DNA from: an uncultured Spirochaetaceae bacterium
Lineage (GTDB): Bacteria > Spirochaetota > Spirochaetia > Treponematales > Treponemataceae
Reading direction: 5' to 3'
DNA: 64,000 nt
Assembly: GCA_902799665.1 (NCBI GenBank)
Contig: CADCBK010000002.1
Coordinates: 43,926 to 107,925, forward strand
The notes below the pieces were generated by a model, which worked only from the letters and a program-made list of their open reading frames with translations, was not told where the DNA came from and made no database searches. Position numbers and translations under genes: made by a program. Shown here piece after piece: positions 18,229-26,800 of the stretch (positions within the stretch are counted from its first letter, which is position 1; each line of letters starts with the position of its first letter).

Positions 18229-19116
18229 ATGGAAAAAGAAACGTCGCCGCAGCGCGAGCACAAGGACCGCCTTTTTAAGGCGATTTTCGGACGCGACACC
18301 GCGGAAAGCAAAAAGTGGAGGCTGGAGCTTTATAACGCGCTGAACGGAACGCAGTTGACCGACCCCGACGAGTTAAAGGTGAACACAATCGAGAACGTGA
18401 TTTACATCAGCATGAAGAACGACATTTCGTTTTTGGTGGACGACCAAATCTGCCTTTACGAGCAGCAGTCCAGCTTCAACCAAAATATGGCCTTGCGCGG
18501 CTTTCTCTACTTCAGCCAGCTATACCAAAAGTATTTGGCGGAAAACCAAAAGGACCCAAGCAGAAACGGCCGCATAATGATTCCCACGCCCCGCTTCTTC
18601 GTTTTCTACAACGGCGGAGCGCAAAAGGAGAGCCGGCAAAAAATGCGGCTTTCCGACTCATTCATCGTACCCGACAAGTCGGGCGACTTTGAGTGGACGG
18701 CGATAATTCTGAACGTCAACCTTAGCGGCGGCGAAAGCCTTGTCAAAACTTGCAGGCCGTTGTATGATTACTCAAGGTTTGTCGCGAAAGTCCGCGAGGA
18801 GTCCAAGAGCGGAAGCCCTTCAAGGGCTGAAATGGAGAAGGCCGTGGACTGGGCGATAAAGGAGAACTTGCTGGACGGCTTTTTCGTCCGCCAAAAGGCA
18901 GAGGTGCTGGGAATGATTTTGGAAGAATTCAACCGCGAAATTTACGAAAAGAACGTCCGCGAGGACGGCTACCTTGAAGGCCGGGCGGAAGGCCTTGAAG
19001 AGGGCCGCGAGGAAAAAGCAGTGGAAGACGCTCGCAATTTTAAGGCCGCAGGCGTTGACGTTAACATAATAGCAAAATGCGTCGGCCTTAGCGTTGAGGA
19101 AGTCGCGCAACTTTAG
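18229..19116 (+). CDS. Rpn-family putative transposase / recombination-promoting nuclease
   Basis: 295 aa of the PD-(D/E)XK type often annotated as transposase in Treponema. Family features are the N-terminal KDRLFKAIFG, the nuclease core FLVDDQICLYEQQSSFNQNM (about residues 64-83), and TPRFFVFYNGG. The C-terminus has a charged stretch EGRAEGLEEGREE and a helical SVEEVAQL end typical of the family. The ribosome site GGAGG is good. I find no terminal inverted repeats or target duplications, so current mobility is not shown. It marks the start of the accessory block with surface lipoproteins. Confidence 0.88.
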   Translation: MEKETSPQREHKDRLFKAIFGRDTAESKKWRLELYNALNGTQLTDPDELKVNTIENVIYISMKNDISFLVDDQICLYEQQSSFNQNMALRGFLYFSQLYQKYLAENQKDPSRNGRIMIPTPRFFVFYNGGAQKESRQKMRLSDSFIVPDKSGDFEWTAIILNVNLSGGESLVKTCRPLYDYSRFVAKVREESKSGSPSRAEMEKAVDWAIKENLLDGFFVRQKAEVLGMILEEFNREIYEKNVREDGYLEGRAEGLEEGREEKAVEDARNFKAAGVDVNIIAKCVGLSVEEVAQL

Positions 19117-19177
19117 GCCGTGGAAGACGCTGTCATCGCCATAAAAAAATTCCACATTCCGCAAAAACACGAGCGGC

Positions 19178-22100
19178 CTAGAACACGCGGACAGCGCGGA
19201 CGTAAAGCACTGTATTTTTTTCATGACTGGCGCCAGTACCCGCATTTGCGTGATAGCACAAAGCCGTGTAACCATAGGCCTCCGCGCTCGTACCATGTGA
19301 CGACGACCAATAATTGTATGCGCCCACCAGAACTACATCTGTTCCAACGCCAATCTTGCTTATAGAATTGTTCACAGTTTCGCGCGCGCCTGCAATGGGG
19401 CGAAGCTCTGTGAAAGCGGGCAAATACCAACCGCTTGAAGAGCCCCTTACTTTCACGCCGTATGTGTTGCACCAATTAAAGGCGGGATAATTAGTCGCAG
19501 GGCTTGCGGAACCTGTCGGGTCTTCAGTTTTGATCACGTCCCAGTTTCCGCTTCCGTCGTATTCGTCCAAAGAAAACCTCACGTTGTAACTGCTGTCCGG
19601 CGTATCTGGCGACCAAGCGACTTTTGTCTGCTTTAATCCTACGCCAAGATTCTTTGTTCCCAAATTAATTTCACCGACAGGCTCGGTGTAGTAAATAACC
19701 GCGACGGCGGCGGCCTTTTGCATGTCGCTAAGCGTAAGGCTCGCGCTGTAAGATGTGGCGCTTCCGTCGCTAAAGACAATGTCGCCAACTGCCAGCGCGG
19801 AACCGGGCTCCTTGTTTCCAATATAAGCCGGAGTGTCGCCATTGTTCTGAACAAATCTAAAGCCGCTGCGCTGGCCGAAGCGGGCGGGATGGCTGCCGCC
19901 TCTATTTTCAGTCTTAAGATTTCCGCTAGTGCTTTCGTTGCCGGCGCATCCGCCCTTTTCAACCCTAGTAGGAGTGGCGGCGGTTTTGTCTTTCCAATCG
20001 TGGCACCATTCCGTGTTGTTGCCGGTCATGTCGTAAAGGCTAAGCGTGTTTGCGTCTTTTTTGCCGACGCAATGAAAAAGGCTGTTGGCATCTTTAATCC
20101 AAGCGATGCTTGTCAAGGTGTCGCCTCCGGCGTAAGTGTAGTTCCAAGCGGTTGCGGTTGGATCTCCGCCACGAGCGGCAAATTCCCATTCGGCCTCAGT
20201 AGGAAGGCGCGCGCCGTTTGCGATACAGTTTGTCATTTCCGTGTTGCCAGTCATAGAAGCCATTATATACGGACAGTCTTGGCTGCCCTTCGTGTCAACC
20301 GTATATGTTATCGTGCCATTCGTGCCATTGTCGCAAGAGCGCAAGATTGAGGAGTAACTTGAGTCAGTGTAATAAACAGGAGTCAAGCCATTGTATTCGC
20401 TGTAGGCGTTGCACCAAACAACCGCGTCGCGCCAGCTTACAAAGGTAACGGGCCTTTGTCCGCCGCGGCCTTCTCCGCTGTTGACCGTAGTCGTTGTCGG
20501 CGGAACGCTCTCTGTTGGAGCCGAGCCGCTCAGGGCGTCCACGCCCTCCTTTCCGCAACTGCCAAAGGTGTATGGATTTGTCGCCCTGTGTATGGCCCAC
20601 TGGTAGACGGCGTACCACAATTCGTAGGAAACTTCGGTTGCCGCCATTTTTATTGAACGGACGGGAATAGGATTAGACGCCGAAGCGGCGCTAAACGCTC
20701 CTGAGGTTACATACGCACTATCAGTTGACGACATTTTTGGACGGGTTGTCACAAATCCGCCTGGCACGGTTACTTGAACGGGAGGGTTTAAGTATAACAC
20801 GCCCTGCCCCGTCGCCACTGAAAGCTGGCATACATCTTTTGTAGAATCATCGAGCGCAAAATACGCGATGTTTGTCGAGGTCGCGCCGCTAGAAATGACG
20901 GGAGTTCCGATTACGCAGCCTGAGGCCATGTTGGGCGCTAAAATTATGTTTCCGCTTCCGCTTGCCTTTGAAAGGCTGGAAAGTTTTATGCCGCTGTTGG
21001 CGTTGGCCAAGCCTATGTCTTGCGCGGCGCTTGTCGTTCCAAACTTGCAGGCGTCGGACAAGGTGAACGACTTTCCGCTTGCCGCTCCTTCGTAGTAAAC
21101 GGCGGCGCCTAAATCGCCGGCGGCGTTTTGTTCAAAGGCCGCCGCGCTTACAGAAAGCGTTCCGGCGTTGTAAATGCCGCCGCCATTAGTCACGGCGCCG
21201 TTGTAGCCGATTGTTCCGCCAGAAACGCTAAGCGTTCCGGAGGCTACAAAAACGCCGCCGCCGCCAGAAGAACCGTCTTCTGTTCCCGCGGCGTAATTGT
21301 ATTGAACGATTGTGCCGTTTTTTAAAGTGACGGTTCCGCCATTGTTGTAAATGCCGCCGCCCTTTTTTGCCGCGTAGTTTGAGCAAAGCGTTTCGGACGA
21401 AGCGGCGGCGGAAGCGCTTGACGCTCCGATCACGCAAGAGTCCAGCGTCGCTTGGGCGCCAGAGCCGTTAACGAACATGGCCCCGCCGCAACCGTCGTAA
21501 CTGCCCGTGCCGGAAGGGGATATGCATCCGCTGATTTCCGCTCCCGTAAGGTTGACAGTTCCGTTGCAGGATATTCCGCCGCCTTTAGCGCTGGAGCAGC
21601 CGCTTATTTTTAGGCCTTGAGTGGATTCTAGTTCCGCGCCTGCGGACACCAAAAAGCCGCCCTGCGTTCCGCCTGTGACGCTTGAGTCGTCAACCGTGAG
21701 TTTTCCGTCGGACACCTCTATGACGCTTAGCTTGTCAAAGTTTAGGTATTGTATCGTAACGTCGGCGCCGCCGCTGGAAAGTTTGTAGGTTCCGGCCGTG
21801 GCTCCGCCGCTGACTTTGTAATGGCTCGCCGCGTTTGCTCCGATTATCTTTACTTTTGCGCCGCTGTTTATCGTGGCGGTTTTGTTGGCGCTTGTTCCCG
21901 CGTCAACGTTTCCTTGCACGTTTATCGTGTATGTCTTTGAGGAATCAACAGCGGCCAAAGAGTTGGCTATGGCGCAGGCGCGTTGCAGCGTGGCCACCGG
22001 CTTAAAGCGCGTTCCGCTGTTGGAATCGTAGGCCGCGCTTCCAGTAAGGCCGCTTCCGCCAAGCCATATTCCGTTTTCCAAAACTGATTTTTGGTCGGCG

Positions 22101-23035
22101 ACCATCTCGGCTGAAATTGTCGCAAAGCCTGAGCCGCCGGAAGCGATGTAGTCCGCGTTTCCGTAAGGCATAGAAGAAGCCCAGTTTGCGTAAACGTTGG
22201 CAACTTCTTTTATGGCGTAAAGCGCGTCGCCCGAGCCGTTGGTGGCGTTGTAAAAAACGATTTTGACATTGTAAGCGCCCAGGGTCAAATCAGAAATCGT
22301 CTCAGTTATTTTTCCGGAACTGACGTTCACCACTTTTCCTCCGGGGAAGGAGCCTCCGACAGGCCCGCAATAAACAACGGCGCTTTTGATTCCACTTGCG
22401 CTGTCAATTGGAATCGCAAGGCTTATCGAACCCGTTGCGGCGGAAATTGCCGGGTCGGAAATGTAAGTGACGGAAAAGTCTTTGGAGCTTTCGCCATAAG
22501 CGATTGTGTCAACCGCTCCAAGGAGAATCGTTTCCGGCATCGCAGCGTTTTTTCCATATACATAAAGCGTCCATTCGTCGGTGGAGGAACTAAAGGGCAG
22601 CGTAACACTGTAAGAGACGGAGCTTCCGCTTTGAGCCATGGTAGCCTCTATGTCTTCTTGTCCCGCGTGTTTTGCGGTGACTGTGTATTTGATTCCGACA
22701 GTCGTTCCAATAATCGACGACGGCGGAAGAAGAGTCTTTGAGATGCCGTCCGCGCCAGCCGCCGTGTCGCCAGCGTTGGACTCGCCGCCGTCCGATTCGC
22801 CAAAAAATCCTTCGGGGAAAATTCCGCTTGCGCCAATTGTTCCGCCCACAGTTTGAACAGCCCAAGCGCCGCCCGCAGTTCCGCCAGAGCCTCCCGCGCC
22901 GGCCTGTCCGCCAGACGCGCCGCTAGATTGCGTTCCCGCTCCGTCCTGCAAGTTGGAACAAGACGCCAGCAAAAGCGCGACGCCCGCCGCCAATGAGAAA
23001 ATTTTAAATGCCATAACTCTCTTATAAAATGACAT
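19178..23035 (-). CDS. Large surface lipoprotein: beta-helix, SUMF1-like and DUF1566-like domains
   Basis: 1285 aa from the ATG at 23035 (an ATG at 23014 is equally possible). It has a lipoprotein signal with lipobox LLAS-Cys26. In order: an Ig-like Ser/Gly-rich region; an N-cap (GTRFKPVATLQRACAIAN) and a right-handed beta-helix with GGGIYN-type Pmp-like repeats (about 330-690); a SUMF1/formylglycine-enzyme-like domain (about 750-1065, YDMTGNNTEWCHDW, RLPTEAEWEFAARGG) lacking the catalytic cysteine pair; and a C-terminal DUF1566/Lcl-type C-lectin domain (about 1080-1285, NYWSSS...YVRAVRVF). Probably an adhesin or ligand-binding protein on the cell surface. Ligand unknown. Confidence 0.85.
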   Translation of the reverse strand: MSFYKRVMAFKIFSLAAGVALLLASCSNLQDGAGTQSSGASGGQAGAGGSGGTAGGAWAVQTVGGTIGASGIFPEGFFGESDGGESNAGDTAAGADGISKTLLPPSSIIGTTVGIKYTVTAKHAGQEDIEATMAQSGSSVSYSVTLPFSSSTDEWTLYVYGKNAAMPETILLGAVDTIAYGESSKDFSVTYISDPAISAATGSISLAIPIDSASGIKSAVVYCGPVGGSFPGGKVVNVSSGKITETISDLTLGAYNVKIVFYNATNGSGDALYAIKEVANVYANWASSMPYGNADYIASGGSGFATISAEMVADQKSVLENGIWLGGSGLTGSAAYDSNSGTRFKPVATLQRACAIANSLAAVDSSKTYTINVQGNVDAGTSANKTATINSGAKVKIIGANAASHYKVSGGATAGTYKLSSGGADVTIQYLNFDKLSVIEVSDGKLTVDDSSVTGGTQGGFLVSAGAELESTQGLKISGCSSAKGGGISCNGTVNLTGAEISGCISPSGTGSYDGCGGAMFVNGSGAQATLDSCVIGASSASAAASSETLCSNYAAKKGGGIYNNGGTVTLKNGTIVQYNYAAGTEDGSSGGGGVFVASGTLSVSGGTIGYNGAVTNGGGIYNAGTLSVSAAAFEQNAAGDLGAAVYYEGAASGKSFTLSDACKFGTTSAAQDIGLANANSGIKLSSLSKASGSGNIILAPNMASGCVIGTPVISSGATSTNIAYFALDDSTKDVCQLSVATGQGVLYLNPPVQVTVPGGFVTTRPKMSSTDSAYVTSGAFSAASASNPIPVRSIKMAATEVSYELWYAVYQWAIHRATNPYTFGSCGKEGVDALSGSAPTESVPPTTTTVNSGEGRGGQRPVTFVSWRDAVVWCNAYSEYNGLTPVYYTDSSYSSILRSCDNGTNGTITYTVDTKGSQDCPYIMASMTGNTEMTNCIANGARLPTEAEWEFAARGGDPTATAWNYTYAGGDTLTSIAWIKDANSLFHCVGKKDANTLSLYDMTGNNTEWCHDWKDKTAATPTRVEKGGCAGNESTSGNLKTENRGGSHPARFGQRSGFRFVQNNGDTPAYIGNKEPGSALAVGDIVFSDGSATSYSASLTLSDMQKAAAVAVIYYTEPVGEINLGTKNLGVGLKQTKVAWSPDTPDSSYNVRFSLDEYDGSGNWDVIKTEDPTGSASPATNYPAFNWCNTYGVKVRGSSSGWYLPAFTELRPIAGARETVNNSISKIGVGTDVVLVGAYNYWSSSHGTSAEAYGYTALCYHANAGTGASHEKNTVLYVRAVRVF

Positions 23036-23057
23036 AATCGTTGCTATTTCAACGCGC

Positions 23058-23073
23058 ATAGGGAATTCCCTAT
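23058..23073. other. 16-bp perfect palindrome
   Basis: ATAGGGAATTCCCTAT, perfect, overlapping the stop codon of the 70-aa gene and lying 23 bases ahead of the lipoprotein start. It could be an operator; no other copy was seen in the window. Confidence 0.5.
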
Positions 23074-23282
23074 ATCTCAAACTGCGCCATTTCCGCTTTT
23101 GTTAAAGGACGGCCTAAACGCTTGGAAAGAAAAATCGCTTCGCGCAATCTGTATAACTTTCCTCCCGAAGGAGCGGTAAGGCGGGAATCTGGCATAGCCT
23201 CGCCAAAGCGCATTGCGGAATCAGAACTTGAAAATGTGACTGTGTAAGTATCACAAACCACGGGTTCTCTTGCCGAAATCAT
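23070..23282 (-). CDS. Small hypothetical protein
   Basis: 70 aa from the ATG at 23282, chosen for the strong AGGAGG site 7 bases upstream; a longer frame upstream has no such site. Sequence MISAREPVVCDTYTVTFSS at the start and LGRPLTKAEMAQFEI at the end; no family recognised. It lies downstream of the antitoxin-MazF locus and upstream of the lipoprotein gene, all on the minus strand. It could be a further small partner of the toxin-antitoxin locus, but nothing in it shows this. Confidence 0.6.
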   Translation of the reverse strand: MISAREPVVCDTYTVTFSSSDSAMRFGEAMPDSRLTAPSGGKLYRLREAIFLSKRLGRPLTKAEMAQFEI

Positions 23283-23325
23283 TTTACGCCTCCTCTGAGC
23301 ATTCAGGCTTGAAAAACCAAAGCGT

Positions 23326-23518
23326 TTACAAATCCAAAAGCAACTGAATGTTTTCGTCGCATTGCCGCATGAATTCATCGGAGAGATCGCAAATTTTTTC
23401 AGACAAGCGAGCTTTGGTTGAATTCGTCATTTTGAACGACAATCGAAGGCCGCCGCCAGCCGGGTTCGCTGCCAAACGGAACGCCAAAATCAACCATCCA
23501 AATTTCACCACGAATCAT
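23326..23518 (-). pseudogene. MazF/PemK-type toxin gene with internal deletion
   Basis: From the ATG at 23518 the frame gives MIRGEIWMVDFGVPFGSEPG, then WRRPSIVVQNDEFNQSSLV and a TGA at 23399-23401: the N-terminal third of a MazF toxin. In the next frame the sequence goes straight on to ARLSEKICDLSDEFMRQCDE and NIQLLLDL, the typical C-terminal helix, ending at 23326. The roughly 50 middle residues, including the usual catalytic Thr region, are gone, and the two parts are out of frame. So a single deletion inactivated the toxin. It overlaps the upstream antitoxin by 14 bases, the normal coupling of such pairs. Confidence 0.85.
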
Positions 23519-23747
23519 TCTTTGTAAGCTCCCTTATCGCTTGCAGGCCAGCATCGCGGACAGGCGCAAATTCGTCAAAAGCGTTTGGATTTTCTTTCAT
23601 AAAGGCGTTGATTTTTTCTGCAACGCTAATTTTTCTATTCTTTCTTGCGCTATAAAGCGAATACAAATACCCTACATAATGGGCAACTTCTTGTTGAGCT
23701 TCCATCGGCAATGCGTCAATTTGTCTTTCAAGGGTCTTGTATGCCAT
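23505..23747 (-). CDS. Antitoxin-like protein of the decayed MazF locus
   Basis: 80 aa. Ribosome site AAGGAGG ahead of the ATG at 23747. The N-terminus (MAYKTLERQIDALPMEAQQE) and size resemble DUF2281-type addiction-module proteins rather than classical MazE; the C-terminal half is the probable toxin-neutralising tail (FMKENPNAFDEFAPVRDAG). It ends inside the MazF start. With the toxin dead, the antitoxin may be a relic or may still neutralise a related toxin elsewhere. Confidence 0.7.
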   Translation of the reverse strand: MAYKTLERQIDALPMEAQQEVAHYVGYLYSLYSARKNRKISVAEKINAFMKENPNAFDEFAPVRDAGLQAIRELTKNDSW

Positions 23748-23767
23748 ATCGCGCCTCCTTTTAAATT

Positions 23768-23795
23768 ATTATACCACAAAAATCAAAAAAAGCAA
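23768..23795 (-). promoter_or_regulatory. Promoter of the antitoxin locus
   Basis: TTGCTT (23790-23795), 16 bases, TATAAT (23768-23773) on the minus strand, with an extended -10 (TGGTATAAT). Confidence 0.6.
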
Positions 23796-23832
23796 CCTAA
23801 CCCACCAACACTAGCCTTTTGTCAAGACTAAA

Positions 23833-23853
23833 CCTCCGCGTCCTAGGCTTGCC
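23833..23853 (-). repeat. Possible degenerate copy of the dispersed repeat
   Basis: Minus strand GGCAAGCCTAGGACGCGGAG just after the stop of the giant lipoprotein gene resembles the copies at 41219-41277 with a few changes and a one-base gap. Confidence 0.35.
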
Positions 23854-23858
23854 GCCCA

Positions 23859-26800
23859 TCACGGCGCGTTGCGGACCACGCGGAAGCCAATGCCATTGCT
23901 GCGGCTGGACGGGAAGCTGTTTTCCCGGTTAGTAACCGAACAGCCGACAGCGGTAGAGACCCAACTGCCGCCACGGTTGATGCGGAGTGTGCCGGACGCC
24001 CCGATGGGGTCGGTCACATCCGCGCTGTCGTAATCGCCAAGCCAATCCCAACACCATTCAAATACGTTTCCGCTCATGTCGTAAAGGCCGTAGCTGTTGG
24101 CGTTTGGCGTCGTCTTTGTCTCGTGCGTTTGCGAACCGGCATTGCCTGAGTACCAAGCGTAGGCACCGATAGAGTTGCTTCCATTGTAGCCCGCAAATAC
24201 TTTGACGCCTGAGTTAGAGCTGTCGCCGTAGCCGTTCCAGTTGGGGTCGTCCTTGTAGTCTCCCAGCGCGGCGTATTCCCATTCCGCCTCTGTTGGCAGG
24301 CGGTAGCCGTTGGCGTCAGGATTGTAGATAACGGCGTTCCAAGTGGAATCGCTTGACGTAGGAATTCTGGTAAAAGCGAGCGTTCTCCAATCAGAATCAG
24401 ATACGCCACTGACGGTGTAGCAAGGAGTAAGGCCTTCCGCAGCGCTCTTTTTGTTGCAGTAGGCGATCGCTTGGTACCAGTTGACATAGTAAACCGGATA
24501 GTCGTCGCCCGTTCCTTTGTCGACTCCTCCGCTAACCGCGCCTATAAGGTCCGCTTGCGTTTTGCCCATTAAGTCAAACCACTCTTTTTGCGTAACCTCG
24601 TGATCGCACATGTAAAAGTCTTTGGTCAATGTCACTGTGTACGCCGTGGCACTTGTGGATGATTCCTTGCGCTTAAAGCTGCCTGCCGTAATTTTCTTAA
24701 AGTCCGCTGGCATTGCAACCGCCACCGCGCCTTCCACCGTCTTTGTAATCGTGAACGAGTCGGAATATATCGTTCCCTTGTAGGTGACGCTAACGTTCAG
24801 CCTGTAGGTTCCCTTGGGGAAGGTCTTAGCGAACGTGTATGAGTTGCCAGAGCCGCTGTCGATTTCGTCCGCGCCGTAGTAGACGGTGACGCCGTTCCAT
24901 GTAAGGCCGTTTGTGATGGCCGAGCCAGACGCGTCGGTCGCGCTGACAGTGACGGTGGTGTCGTCCGCGCTTGTTGTGATTGTAGTGGCGCTGGCCGCAA
25001 GGTTTAGGTCGCCTTCGGGCGTGTGGATTGTGATAGAGCCGCCGCCGGTCGTAAGCTCGGCCAAGTAGCCGGTATTGGTCACGGTCCAGTTCTTTGTGCC
25101 GCCCGCCACGGTTTGCGGCGTAACGGCGAACTTGCCGTAGTTTCCGCCTACAAGGCCGGGCGTCGCCTCTGTCAAGACAGGCTCAGTTGTGCCGTAAACG
25201 CTCGGAGTGATTGTCACCACAGGCGCGGCCTTGTCCAAGCTGCTTACAAGGCTTATCGCGTTGCCCAAATATACGTCGTTGTTTGTCGTTCCAAGGGGAA
25301 TGTAGGCGTTGTCGCCAAGTACAAGAGTTCCAATCAAGTGTCCGTCATTATGAACGTCAACGCCGCCGCCATTCGCGGTTGCGGTGTTTTCTTCTATAAC
25401 TCCGCCGGTCATGGTGAATGTGTCGCTACCGACATAAACGCCGCCGCCGGAAATCGCGTCGTTTCCACTGACAGTTCCGCCCGACATTGACGACGCTCCG
25501 GCAACATAAACGCCGCCGCCCAAATATCCGTGGTTTCCGCTAATTGTTCCGTCGGTCATGGCGAATGTTCCGGCAACCAAAATTCCCGCGCCGCCGCACG
25601 AATCGGTGGCGTTGGCGGTGTTGCCGCTGATTGTTCCGCCGTCCATTGTAAAGCTGCCTGTAGACGCTATGTAAACGCCGCCGCCAAGGTAGGCTGTGTT
25701 GCCGTCAATAAGGCCGTCGTCCATGTCAAACGTTCCGTACAGCCAAACGCCGCCGCCGCCCATATTAGCGTTGACGTTGTTTCCGCTGATTGTTCCGCCA
25801 GTCATGTTAAGCGTTCCAGTGGAAGATACAAACACGCCGCCGCCATATCCAGAGGCAGAGTTTCCGTCAATCAAAGCGCTGCCGGAGATTGTCACAATTG
25901 GCGTCGCATACGGTGTTGTCAATCCGTTGTCAGTCAAAATGGCGCCGCCGTTTCCGTCTGTGGCGGAGTTGGAGTTAACGCTTCCGCCGCCAATTTCAAC
26001 AACGCCGCGGCTAAAGATAGCGCCGCCGCCTTTTGCGCTGTTGTTGGATATCGAACCGGAGCTTGGCATTTTTACGCTGGCGCCGGCGGCCACAAACGCG
26101 CCGCCGCCGTTTATGGCGGTGTTTCCGTCCTCGCCTGCGTCGCCGCCGATTGTTCCGCCGTCAACAGTAAGGATGGCGCTGCCAGAAAGATAGACGCCGC
26201 CGCCGCTTGTGGCGGTGTTTTTTGACACCGTTCCGCTAAGAGTTACGTTGGCGCCGGACATAATGCCGCCGCCGTTTGTGGCGGAGTTTTGGCTTACAGT
26301 TCCGGCCATGTCCAAGCTACCCGCGCTTGTGACGTAAATGCCGCCGCCGGCTGTTGTGACGGTTGTGCCGGACGAGCCGTTGGAGCTTATCGTAGAATCG
26401 CTTTGCACGGTCACACTACCCTTGCTGTATATGGCGCCGCCATAACCGCTCGAGATGTTGGAGCTCATTGTCGTTCCTGAAATGTCGAGCGAAACTCCAG
26501 TGTTGGCGTAAATCGCTCCTCCGTTGACGGCGGAATTTGTTCCGAACGTTGAGCCGGAAATCACGCAATCTATTGTTCCGCTCAGGTAAATGGCGCCGCC
26601 GTCTCCTGTGGCTTGGTTTCCGCTAAAGGCGCAATCAGTGATTGCCAAATCGAACGTTCCTGTCGCGTCAATCGCTCCGCCGGAACCTGTGGCTTTTCCG
26701 CTTGTAAAGCCAAGCTTTTGCAGAGTTAGCGGAACGTTCATTTCTACAAGGCTTAGCACTGTGTCCGTTCCGCTTCCGGAAAGCGTGGTGGTTGTCTTTG

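Noticed and set aside
19120-19365. Small plus-strand frame after the Rpn gene
   Set aside because: It mostly covers the 3' end of the lipoprotein gene on the other strand; its first codons echo the GTGGAAGACGCT stretch of the Rpn gene, but no ribosome site is present.
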